This document shows positions 1 through 12,049 of a stretch of DNA of 64,000 bases, one piece after another. The stretch's first letter is position 1; each line of letters begins with the position of its first letter. The notes beneath the pieces were generated by a model that saw only the letters and a list, made by a program, of their open reading frames with translations, was not told the DNA's origin and ran no database searches. The translations under genes and the position numbers were made by a program. The stretch comes from Megamerina dolium (taxonomy: Eukaryota > Arthropoda > Insecta > Diptera > Megamerinidae): contig OY978525.1 of NCBI GenBank assembly GCA_963854835.1, positions 52,807,429-52,871,428 on the forward strand. Reading direction: 5' to 3'.

Positions 1-852
1 GAAAAATACAATTGTGGCCGAAATATATTGTTTTGAAGGGGCTTGAACAAGTAAATTCAAAATCCATTATTTTCATTAAAAATCGTGAAAAAATACAGAT
101 TGTAGCCGAAATATATTGTTTTGAAGGGGCTTGAACAAGTAAAATCAAAATCCATTAATTTCACTGAAAATGGTAAAAAACAGATTGTGGCTGAAACATA
201 TTGTTTTGAAAATGCTTGAACATGAAATCCATAATTTTCACTAAAAATCGTGAAAAATGCACATTGTGACCGAAATATATTGTTTTGAATGGGCTTGAAC
301 AAGTAAATTCAAAATCCATTATTTTCATTAAAAAATCGAGAAAAATACAGATAGTGGCCGAAATATATTGTTTTGAATTGGCTTGAACAAGTAAATTCCA
401 AATCCATTATTTTTTCTAAAAATCGTGAAAAATACAATTGTGGCCGAAATATATTGTTTTGAAGGGGCTTGAACAAGTAAATTCAAAATCCATTATTTTC
501 ATTAAAAATCGTGAAAAATACAGATTGTAGCCGAAATATATTGTTTTGAAGGGGCTTGAACAAGTAAAATCAAAATCCATTAATTTCACTGAAAATGGTA
601 AAAAAACAGATTGTGGCTGAAACATATTGTTTTGAAAATGCTTGAACATGAAATCCATAATTTTCACTAAAAATCGTGAAAAATGCACATTGTGACCGAA
701 ATATATTGTTTTGAATGGGCTTGAACAAGTAAATTCAAAATCCATTATTTTCATTAAAAAATCGAGAAAAATACAGATAGTGGCCGAAATATATTGTTTT
801 GAATTGGCTTGAACAAGTAAATTCCAAATCCATTATTTTTTCTAAAAATCGT
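1..852. repeat. 426-bp five-monomer higher-order repeat, two tandem copies
   Basis: Copy 1 is 1-426 and copy 2 is 427-852; a third starts at 853 but departs after about 100 bp, where a GTGCCC monomer follows. Each unit has five monomers in the order ACAATTGTGGCC, CAGATTGTAGCC, CAGATTGTGGCTG, CACATTGTGACCG, CAGATAGTGGCCG. The copies appear to differ mainly in the lengths of A-runs (six versus five A near 90; six versus seven near 175). This is the simplest higher-order repeat in the window and includes the short monomer. Confidence 0.85.
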
Positions 853-1439
853 GAAAAATACAATTGTGGCCGAAATATATTGTTTTGAAGGGGCTTGAAC
901 AAGTAAATTCAAAATCCATTATTTTCATTAAAAATCGTGAAAAATACAGATTGTGCCCGAAACATATTGTTTAGAATGGGCTTGAACAAGTAAATCTAAA
1001 ATCCATTATTTTCATTAAAAAATCTAGAAAAATACATATTGTGGCCGAAATATATTGTTTTGAAGGGGCTTGAACAAGTAAATTCAAAATGCATTATTTT
1101 AACTAAAAATCGTGAAAAATACAGATTGTGCCCGAAACATATTGTTTAGAATGGGCTTGAACAAGTAAATTCAAAATCCATTATTTTCACTAAAAATCGT
1201 GAAAAATACAGATTGTGCCCGAAATATATTTTTTTGAAGGGGCTTGAACAAGTAAATTCAAAATGCATTATTTTAACTAAAAATCGTGAAAAATACAGAT
1301 TGTGCCCGAAACATATTGTTTAGAATGGGCTTGAACAAGTAAATTCAAAATCCATTATTTTCACTAAAAATCGTGAAAAATACAGATTGTGCCCGAAATA
1401 TATTTTTTTGAAGGGGCTTGAACAAGTAAATTCAAAATG

Positions 1440-3300
1440 CATTATTTTAACTAAAAATCGTGAAAAATACAGATTGTGCCCGAAACATATGGTTTAGAAT
1501 GGGCTTGAACAAGTAAATCTAAAATCCATTATTTTCATTAAAAAATCTAGAAAAATACATATTGTGGCCGAAATATATATTTTTTGAAGGGGCTTGAACA
1601 AGTAAATTCAAAATGCATTATTTTAACTAAAAATCGTGAAAAATACAGATTGTGCCCGAAACATATTGTTTAGAATGGGCTTGAACAAGTAAATCTAAAA
1701 TCCATTATTTTCATTAAAAAATCTAGAAAAATACATATTGTGGCCGAAATATATTGTTTTGAATGGGCTTGAACAAGTAAATTCAAAATCCATTATTTTC
1801 ATTAAAAAATCGAGAAAAATACAGATTGTGGCCGAAATATATTGTTTTGAATGGGCTTGAACAAGTAAATTCAAAATCCATTATTTTCATTAAAAAATCG
1901 AGAAAAATACAGATAGTGGCCGAAATATATTGTTTTGAATTGGCTTGAACAAGTAAATTCCAAATCCATTATTTTTTCTAAAAATCGTGAAAAATACAAT
2001 TGTGGCCGAAATATATTGTTTTGAAGGGGCTTGAACAAGTAAATTCAAAATCCATTATTTTCATTAAAAATCGTGAAAAATACAGATTGTAGCCGAAATA
2101 TAATGTTTTGAAGGGGCTTGAACAAGTAAAATCAAAATCCATTAATTTCACTGAAAATGGTAAAAAAACAGATTGTGGCTGAAACATATTGTTTTGAAAA
2201 TGCTTGAACATGAAATCCATAATTTTCACTAAAAATCGTGAAAAATGCACATTGTGACCGAAATATATTGTTTTGAATAGGCTTGAACAAGTAAATGCAA
2301 AATCCATTATTTTCATTAAAAAATCGTGAAAAACAGATTGTAGCCGAAATATGCTGTTTTGAGGAGGCTTGAACAAGTAAATTCAAAACACATTATTTCT
2401 TCTACAAATCGTGAAAAATACAGATTGTGGCCGAAACATATTGTTTAGAATGGGCTTGAACAAGTAAATTCAAAATCCATTATTTTCAAAAATCGTGAAA
2501 AATACAGATTGTGCCCGAAACATATTGTTTAGAATGGGCTTGAACAAGTAAATTCAAAATCCATTATTTTCACTAAAAATCGTGAAAAATACAGATTGTG
2601 GGCGAAATATATTGTTTTGAAGGGGCTTGAACAAGTAAATTCAAAATCCATTATTTTTTCTAAAAATCGTGAAAAATACAGATTGTGGCCGAAATATATT
2701 GTTTTGAAGGGGCTTGAACAAGTAAATTCAAAATCCATTATTTTTTCTAAAAATCGTGTAAAATACAATTGTGGCCGAAATATATTGTTTTGAAGAGGCT
2801 TGAACAAGTAAATGCAAAATCCATTATTTTCATTAAAAAATCGTGAAAAACAGATTGTAGCCGAAATATACTGTTTTGAGGAGGCTTGAACAAGTAAATT
2901 CAAAACACATTATTTCTTCTACAAATCCTGAAAAATACAGATTGTGGCCGAAATATATTGTTTTAAAGGGGCTTGAACAAGTAAATTCAAAATCCATTAT
3001 TTGCATTAAAAATCGTGAAAAATACAGATCGTGGCCGAAATATATTGTTTAGAAGGGGCTTGAACAAGTAAATCTAAAATCCATTATTTTCATTAAAAAA
3101 TCGAGAAAAATACAGATTGTGGCCGAAATATATTGTTTTGAATGGGCTTGAACAAGTAAATTCAAAACATATTATTTCTACTACAAATCGTGAAAAATAC
3201 AGATTATGGCCGAAATATATTTTTTTGAAGGGGCTTGAACAAGTAAATTCAAAATGCATTATTTTCACTAAAAATCGTGAAAAATACAGATTGTGCCCGA
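1440..3300. repeat. Segmental satellite duplication A, copy 1 (partner at +4525 bp)
   Basis: Block of about 1.86 kb repeated at 5965-7825. The offset is exactly 4525 bp at every landmark checked: GAAACATATGG at 1481 and 6006, AAATATATATTTTTT at 1571 and 6096, the short-monomer block at 1978 and 6503, and the GTGTAAAATACAA variant near 2755 and 7280. Point differences exist, such as AATTTTCACTAAAA here and AATTTTCAATAAAA in the partner. Confidence 0.85.
1978..2403. repeat. Short-monomer signature block
   Basis: Ordered run of variants: ACAATTGTGGCC, GTAGCC, GTGGCTG, a 79-bp monomer containing CTTGAACATGAAATCC, GTGACC with AAATGCAAAA, then GTAGCCGAAATATGCTG with AAACACATTATTTC. The short monomer has lost part of the AACAAGTAAATTCAAAA segment, which changes the reading frame and marks the block. 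This copy has two private changes, TATAATGTTTTG near 2100 and TTTTGAATAGG near 2275. Confidence 0.85.
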
Positions 3301-4359
3301 AACATATTGTTTAGAATGGGCTTGAACAAGTAAATCTAAAATCCATTATTTTCATTAAAAAATCTAGAAAAATACATATTGGGGCCGAAATATATTGTTT
3401 TGAAGGGGCTTGAACAAGTAAATTCAAAATCAATTATTTTCATTAAAAATCGTGAAAAATACATATTGTGGCCGAAATATATATTTTTTGAAGGGGCTTG
3501 AACAAGTAAATCTAAAATCCATTATTTTCATTAAAAAATCGTGAAAAATACAGATTGTGCCCGAAATATATTGTTTTGAAGGGGCTTGAAAAAGTAAATT
3601 CAAAATCCATTATTTTCACTAAAAATCGTGAAAAATACAGATTCTGCCAGAAATATATTGTTTAGAAGGGGCTTGGACAAGTAAATTCAAAACATATTAT
3701 TTCTTCTACAAATCGTGAAAAATACAGATTGTGGCCGAAATATATTTTTTTGAAGGGGCTTGAACAAGTAAATTCAAAATGCATTATTTTCACTAAAAAT
3801 CGTGAAAAATACAGATTCTGCCAGAAATATATTGTTTAGAAGGGGCTTGGACAAGTAAATTCAAAACATATTATTTCTTCTACAAATCGTGAAAAATACA
3901 GATTGTGGCCGAAATATATTTTTTTGAAGGGGCTTGAACAAGTAAATTCAAAATGCATTATTTTCACTAAAAATCGTGAAAAATACAGATTGTGCCCGAA
4001 ACATATTGTTTAGAATGGGCTTGAACAAGTAAATCTAAAATCCATTATTTTAATTAAAAAATCTAGAAAAATACATATTGTGGCCGAAATATATTTTTTT
4101 GAAGGGGCTTGAACAAGTAAATTCAAAATGCATTATTTTCACTAAAAATCGTGAAAAATACATATTGTGCCCGAAACATATTGTTTAGAATGGGCTTGAA
4201 CAAGTAAATTCAAAATCCATTATTTTCATTAAAAAATCTAGAAAAATACATATTGTGGCCGAAATATATTGTTTTGAAGAGGCTTGAACAAGTAAATTCA
4301 AAATCCATTATTTTCATTAAAAATCGTGAAAAATACAGATCGTGGCCGAAATATATTGT

Positions 4360-5460
4360 TTAGAAGGGGCTTGAAAAAGTAAATTCAAAATGCATTATTT
4401 TCACTAAAAATCGTGAAAAATACAGATTGTGCCCGAAACATATTGTTTCGAATGGGCTTGAACAAGTAAATCTAAAATCCATTATTTTCATTAAAAAATC
4501 TAGAAAAATACATATTGTGGCCGAAATATTTTGTTTTGAAGGGGCTTGAACAAGTAAATTCAAAATCCATTATTTTCATTAAAAATCGTGAAAAATACAG
4601 ATCGTGGCCGAAATATATTGTTTAGAAGGGGCTTGAACAAGTAAATCTAAAATCCATTATTTTCATTAAAAAATCGTGAAAAATACAGATTGTGCCCGAA
4701 ATATATTGTTTTGAAGGGGCTTGAAAAAGTAAATTCAAAATCCATTATTTTCACTAAAAATCGTGAAAAATACAGATTGTGCCCGAAATATATTGTTTAG
4801 AAGGGGCTTGGACAAGTAAATTCAAAACATATTATTTCTTCTACAAATCGTGAAAAATACAGATTGTGGCCGAAATATATTTTTTTGAAGGGGCTTGAAC
4901 AAGTAAATTCAAAATGCATTATTTTCACTAAAAAACGTGAAAAATACAGATTGTGCCCGAAACATATTGTTTAGAATGGGCTTGAACAAGTAAATCTAAA
5001 ATCCATTATTTTCATTAAAAAATCTAGAAAAATACATATTGTGGCCGAAATATATTTTTTTGAAGGGGCTTGAACAAGTAAATTCAAAATGCATTATTTT
5101 CATTAAAAATCGTGAAAAATACAGATCGTGGCCGAAATATATTGTTTAGAAGGGGCTTGAATAAGTAAATTCAAAATGCATTATTTTCACTAAAAATCGT
5201 GAAAAATACAGATTGTGCCCGAAACATATTGTTTCGAATGGGCTTGAACAAGTAAATCTAAAATCCATTATTTTCATTAAAAAATCTAGAAAAATACATA
5301 TTGTGGCCGAAATATTTTGTTTTGAAGGGGCTTGAACAAGTAAATTCAAAATCCATTATTTTCATTAAAAATCGTGAAAAATACAGATCGTGGCCGAAAT
5401 ATATTGTTTAGAAGGGGCTTGAACAAGTAAATCTAAAATCCATTATTTTCATTAAAAAAT
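4360..5460. repeat. 786-bp higher-order unit carrying TTGTTTCGAATGGG and ATATTTTGTTTTG variants
   Basis: Two adjacent monomers carry unusual variants, TATTGTTTCGAATGGG followed by GAAATATTTTGTTTTG. The pair starts near 4360 and again near 5146 (offset 786 bp). The same pair recurs near 9995 and 10870 (875 bp apart), and once more near 10320-10440. Sharing of rare variants indicates local amplification. Confidence 0.75.
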
Positions 5461-5964
5461 CGTGAAAAATACAGATCGTGGCCGAAATATATTGTTTAGA
5501 AGGGGCTTGAAAAAGTAAATTCAAAATCCATTATTTTCACTAAAAATCGTGAAAAATACATATTGTGGCCGAAATATATTGTTTTGAAGGGGCTTGAACA
5601 AGTAAATTCAAAATCCATTATTTTCATTAAAAATCGTGAAAAATACAGATTGTGCCCGAAATATATTGTTTAGAAGTGGCTTGAACAAGTAAATCTAAAA
5701 TCCATTATTTTCATTAAAAAATCGAGAAAAACACAGATTGTGGCCGAAATATATTGTTTTGAATGGGCTTGAACAAGTAAATTCAAAACATATTATTTCT
5801 TCTAAAAACCGTGAAAAATACAGATTGTGGCCGAAATATATTGTTTTTAAGGGGCTTGAACAAGTAAATTCAAAATCCATTATTTTTTCTAAAAATCGTG
5901 AAAAATACAGATTGTGGCCGAAATATATTGTTTTGAAGGGGCTTGAACAAGTAAATTCAAAATC

Positions 5965-7825
5965 CATTATTTTAACTAAAAATCGTGAAAAATACAGATT
6001 GTGCCCGAAACATATGGTTTAGAATGGGCTTGAACAAGTAAATCTAAAATCCATTATTTTCATTAAAAAATCTAGAAAAATACATATTGGGGCCGAAATA
6101 TATATTTTTTGAAGGGGCTTGAACAAGTAAATTCAAAATGCATTATTTTAACTAAAAATCGTGAAAAATACAGATTGTGCCCGAAACATATTGTTTAGAA
6201 TGGGCTTGAACAAGTAAATCTAAAATCCATTATTTTCATTAAAAAATCTAGAAAAATACATATTGTGGCCGAAATATATTGTTTTGAATGGGCTTGAACA
6301 AGTAAATTCAAAATCCATTATTTTCATTAAAAAATCGAGAAAAATACAGATTGTGGCCGAAATATATTGTTTTGAATGGGCTTGAACAAGTAAATTCAAA
6401 ATCCATTATTTTCATTAAAAAATCGAGAAAAATACAGATAGTGGCCGAAATATATTGTTTTGAATTGGCTTGAACAAGTAAATTCCAAATCCATTATTTT
6501 TTCTAAAAATCGTGAAAAATACAATTGTGGCCGAAATATATTGTTTTGAAGGGGCTTGAACAAGTAAATTCAAAATCCATTATTTTCATTAAAAATCGTG
6601 AAAAATACAGATTGTAGCCGAAATATATTGTTTTGAAGGGGCTTGAACAAGTAAAATCAAAATCCATTAATTTCACTGAAAATGGTAAAAAAACAGATTG
6701 TGGCTGAAACATATTGTTTTGAAAATGCTTGAACATGAAATCCATAATTTTCAATAAAAATCGTGAAAAATGCTCATTGTGACCGAAATATATTGTTTTG
6801 AAGAGGCTTGAACAAGTAAATGCAAAATCCATTATTTTCATTAAAAAATCGTGAAAAACAGATTGTAGCCGAAATATGCTGTTTTGAGGAGGCTTGAACA
6901 AGTAAATTCAAAACACATTATTTCTTCTACAAATCGTGAAAAATACAGATTGTGGCCGAAACATATTGTTTAGAATGGGCTTGAACAAGTAAATTCAAAA
7001 TCCATTATTTTCAAAAATCGTGAAAAATACAGATTGTGCCCGAAACATATTGTTTAGAATGGGCTTGAACAAGTAAATTCAAAATCCATTATTTTCACTA
7101 AAAATCGTGAAAAATACAGATTGTGGGCGAAATATATTGTTTTGAAGGGGCTTGAACAAGTAAATTCAAAATCCATTATTTTTTCTAAAAATCGTGAAAA
7201 ATACAGATTGTGGCCGAAATATATTGTTTTGAAGGGGCTTGAACAAGTAAATTCAAAATCCATTATTTTTTCTAAAAATCGTGTAAAATACAATTGTGGC
7301 CGAAATATATTCTTTTGAAGAGGCTTGAACAAGTAAATGCAAAATCCATTATTTTCATTAAAAAATCGTGAAAAACAGATTGTAGCCGAAATATACTGTT
7401 TTGAGGAGGCTTGAACAAGTAAATTCAAAACACATTATTTCTTCTACAAATCCTGAAAAATACAGATTGTGGGCGAAATATATTGTTTTAAAGGGGCTTG
7501 AACAAGTAAATTCAAAATCCATTATTTGCATTAAAAATCGTGAAAAATACAGATCGTGGCCGAAATATATTGTTTAGAAGGGGCTTGAACAAGTAAATCT
7601 AAAATCCATTATTTTCATTAAAAAATCGAGAAAAATACAGATTGTGGCCGAAATATATTGTTTTGAATGGGCTTGAACAAATAAATTCAAAACATATTAT
7701 TTCTACTACAAATCGTGAAAAATACAGATTGTGGCCGAAATATATTTTTTTGAAGGGGCTTGAACAAGTAAATTCAAAATGCATTATTTTCACTAAAAAT
7801 CGTGAAAAATACAGATTGTGCCCGA
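5965..7825. repeat. Segmental satellite duplication A, copy 2
   Basis: Partner of 1440-3300. Homology in register ends near 7825. Here a GAAATATATTTTTTTG monomer follows where copy 1 has GAAACATATTGTTTAG, so this copy has one extra monomer before the two look alike again. Confidence 0.85.
6503..6928. repeat. Short-monomer signature block
   Basis: Copy of the block at 1978, offset 4525 bp. It carries AATGCTCATTGTGACC where most copies have AATGCACATTGTGACC. The same GCTC variant occurs in the blocks at 57520 and 61240. Confidence 0.8.
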
Positions 7826-7947
7826 AATATATTTTTTTGAAGGGGCTTGAACAAGTAAATTCAAAATGCATTATTTTAACTAAAAATCGTGAAAAATACA
7901 GATTGTGCCCGAAACATATTGTTTAGAATGGGCTTGAACAAGTAAAT

Positions 7948-9320
7948 CTAAAATCCATCATTTTCATTAAAAAATCGTGAAAAATACATATTGTAGCCGA
8001 AATATATTGTTTTGAAGGGGCTTGAACAAGTAAACTCAAAATCCATTAATTTCACTGAAAATGGTAAAAAAACAGATTGTGGCTGAAACATATTGTTTTG
8101 AAAAGGCTTGAACAAGAAATCCATAATTTTCACTAAAAATCGTGAAAAATGCACATTGTGACCGAAATATATTGTTTTGAAGAGGCTTGAACAAGTAAAT
8201 GCAAAATCCATTATTTTCATTAAAAAATCGTGAAAAACAGATTGTAGCCGAAATATGCTGTTTTGAGGAGGCTTGAACAAGTAAATTCAAAACACATTAT
8301 TTCTTCTACAAATCGTGAAAAATACAGATTGTGGCCGAAACATATTGTTTAGAATGGGCTTGAACAAGTGAATTCAAAATCCATTATTTTCACTAAAAAT
8401 CGTGAAAAATACAGATTGTGCCCGAAACATATTGTTTAGAATGGGCTTGAACAAGTAAATTCAAAATCCATTATTTTCACTAAAAATCGTGAAAAATACA
8501 GATTGTGGCCGAAATATATTTTTTTGAAGGGGTTTGAACAAGTAAATTCAAAATGCATTATTTTAACTAAAAATCGTGAAAAATACAGATTGTGCCCGAA
8601 ACATATTGTTTAGAATGGGCTTGAACAAGTAAATCTAAAATCCATCATTTTCATTAAAAAATCGTGAAAAATACATATTGTAGCCGAAATATATTGTTTT
8701 GAAGGGGCTTGAACAAGTAAACTCAAAATCCATTAATTTCACTGAAAATGGTAAAAAAACAGATTGTGGCTGAAACATATTGTTTTGAAAAGGCTTGAAC
8801 AAGAAATCCATAATTTTCACTAAAAATCGTGAAAAATGCACATTGTGACCGAAATATATTGTTTTGAAGAGGCTTGAACAAGTAAATGCAAAATCCATTA
8901 TTTTCATTAAAAAATCGTGAAAAACAGATTGTAGCCGAAATATGCTGTTTTGAGGAGGCTTGAACAAGTAAATTCAAAACACATTATTTCTTCTACAAAT
9001 CGTGAAAAATACAGATTGTGGCCGAAACATATTGTTTAGAATGGGCTTGAACAAGTAAATTCAAAATCCATTATTTTCACTCAAAATCGTGAAAAATACA
9101 GATTGTGCCCGAAACATATTGTTTAGAATGGGCTTGAACAAGTAAATTCAAAATCCATTATTTTCACTAAAAATCGAGAAAAATACAGATTGTGCCCGAA
9201 ATATATTGATAGAAGGGGCTTGAACAAGTAAATTCAAAACATATTATTTCTTCTACAAATCGTGAAAAATACAGATTGTGGCCGAAATATATTTTTTTGA
9301 AGGGGCTTGAACAAGTAAAT
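7948..9320. repeat. 687-bp eight-monomer unit in tandem
   Basis: The block starting near 7948 recurs at 8635, offset 687 bp. Both contain the rare CATCATTTTCATT and the CTTGAACAAGAAATCC form of the short monomer. A further relative lies at 46921-47253 with one change (AAAAGCAGATTG). Confidence 0.8.
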
Positions 9321-9994
9321 TCAAAATGCATTATTTCTTCTACAAATCGTGAAAAATACAGATAGTGCCCGAAGCATATTGTTTAGAATGGGCTTGAACA
9401 AGTAAATCTAAAATCCATTATTTTCATTAAAAAATCTAGAAAAATACATATTGTGGCCGAAATATATTTTTTTGAAGGGGCTTGAACAAGTAAATTCAAA
9501 ATGCATTATTTTCACTAAAAATCGTGAAAAATACAGATTGTGCCCGAAACATATTGTTTAGAATGGGCTTGAACAAGTAAATCTAAAATCCATTATTTTC
9601 ATTAAAAAATCTAGAAAAATACATATTGGGGCCGAAATATATTGTTTTGAAGGGGCTTGAACAAGTAAATTCAAAATCAATTATTTTCATTAAAAATCGT
9701 GAAAAATACAGATCGTGGCCGAAATATATTGTTTAGAAGGGGCTTGAACAAGTAAATCTAAAATCCATTATTTTCATTAAAAAATCGTGAAAAATACAGA
9801 TTGTGCCCGAAATATATTGTTTTGAAGGGGCTTGAAAAAGTAAATTCAAAATTCATTATTTTCACTAAAAATCGTGAAAAATACAGATTCTGCCCGAAAT
9901 ATATTGTTTAGAAGGGGCTTGAAAAAGTAAATTCAAAATCCATTATTTTCACTAAAAATCGTGAAAAATACAGATTGTGCCCGAAATATATTGT

Positions 9995-11200
9995 TTAGAA
10001 GGGGCTTGAAAAAGTAAATTCAAAATGCATTATTTTCACTAAAAATCGTGAAAAATACAGATTGTGCCCGAAACATATTGTTTCGAATGGGCTTGAACAA
10101 GTAAATCTAAAATCCATTATTTTCATTAAAAAATCTAGAAAAATACATATTGTGGCCGAAATATTTTGTTTTGAAGGGGCTTGAACAAGTAAATTCAAAA
10201 TCCATTATTTTCATTAAAAATCGTGAAAAATACAGATCGTGGCCGAAATATATTGTTTAGAAGAGGCTTGAACAAGTAAATCTAAAATCCATTATTTTCA
10301 TTAAAAAATCGTGAAAAATACAGATTGTGCCCGAAACATATTGTTTCGAATGGGCTTGAACAAGTAAATCTAAAATCCATTATTTTCATTAAAAAATCTA
10401 GAAAAATACATATTGTGGCCGAAATATTTTGTTTTGAAGGGGCTTGAACAAGTAAATTCAAAATCCATTATTTTCATTAAAAATCGTGAAAAATACAGAT
10501 CGTGGCCGAAATATATTGTTTAGAAGGGGCTTGAACAAGTAAATCTAAAATCCATTATTTTCATTAAAAAATCGTGAAAAATACAGATTGTGCCCGAAAT
10601 ATATTGTTTTGAAGGGGCTTGAAAAAGTAAATTCAAAATCCATTATTTTCACTAAAAATCGTGAAAAATACATATTGTGCCCGAAACATATTGTTTAGAA
10701 TGGGCTTGAACAAGTAAATTCAAAATCCATTATTTTCATTAAAATATCTAGAAAAATACATATTGTGGCCGAAATATATTGTTTTGAAGGGGCTTGAACA
10801 AGTAAATTCAAAATCCATTATTTTCATTAAAAATCGTGAAAAATACAGATCGTGGCCGAAATATATTGTTTAGAAGGGGCTTGAAAAAGTAAATTCAAAA
10901 TGCATTATTTTCACTAAAAATCGTGAAAAATACAGATTGTGCCCGAAACATATTGTTTCGAATGGGCTTGAACAAGTAAATCTAAAATCCATTATTTTCA
11001 TTAAAAAATCTAGAAAAATACATATTGTGGCCGAAATATTTTGTTTTGAAGGGGCTTGAACAAGTAAATTCAAAATCCATTATTTTCATTAAAAATCGTG
11101 AAAAATACAGATCGTGGCCGAAATATATTGTTTAGAAGGGGCTTGAACAAGTAAATCTAAAATCCATTATTTTCATTAAAAAATCGTGAAAAATACAGAT
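9995..11200. repeat. 875-bp higher-order unit, same variant pair as 4360-5460
   Basis: The TTGTTTCGAATGGG and ATATTTTGTTTTG pair occurs at about 10080-10170, 10340-10430 and 10955-11045. The outer two are 875 bp apart, about ten monomers. Confidence 0.7.
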
Positions 11201-12049
11201 TGTGCCCGAAATATATTGTTTTGAAGGGGCTTGAAAAAGTAAATTCAAAATCCATTATTTTCACTAAAAATCGTGAAAAATACAGATTGTGCCCGAAATA
11301 TATTGTTTAGAAGGGGCTTGGACAAGTAAATTCAAAACATATTATTTCTTCTACAAATCGTGAAAAATACAGATTGTGGCCGAAATATATTTTTTTGAAG
11401 GGGCTTGAACAAGTAAATTCAAAATGCATTATTTTCACTAAAAATCGTGAAAAATACAGATTGTGCCCGAAACATATTGTTTAGAATGGGCTTGAACAAG
11501 TAAATCTAAAATCCATTATTTTCATTAAAAAATCTAGAAAAATACATATTGTGGCCGAAATATATTTTTTTGAAGGGGCTTGAACAAGTAAATTCAAAAT
11601 GCATTATTTTCACTAAAAATCGTGAAAAATACATATTGTGCCCGAAACATATTGTTTAGAATGGTCTTGAACAAGTAAATCTAAAATCCATTATTTTCAT
11701 TAAAAAATCTAGAAAAATACATATTGTAGACGAAATATATTGTTTTGAAGGGGCTTGAACAAGTAAATTCAAAATCCATTATTTTCATTAAAAATCGTGA
11801 AAAATACAGATCGTGGCCGAAATATATTGTTTAGAAGGGGCTTGAAAAAGTAAATTCAAAATCCATTATTTTCACTAAAAATCGTGAAAAATACATATTG
11901 TGGCCGAAATATATTGTTTTGAAGGGGCTTGAACAAGTAAATTCAAAATCCATTATTTTCATTAAAAATCGTGAAAAATACAGATTGTGCCCGAAATATA
12001 TTGTTTAGAAGGGGCTTGAACAAGTAAATCTAAAATCCATTATTTTCAT

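Noticed and set aside
2008..2094. CENP-B box in the monomer
   Set aside because: The CpG positions (GGCCGAAA and ATCGTG) do not fit the spaced TTCG and CGGG core of that motif.
1978..2376. Recurring 132-codon minus-strand frame as a gene family
   Set aside because: Its recurrence follows the signature satellite block; conservation is at DNA level and explained by duplication. The frame ends wherever the 79- or 86-bp monomers shift phase.
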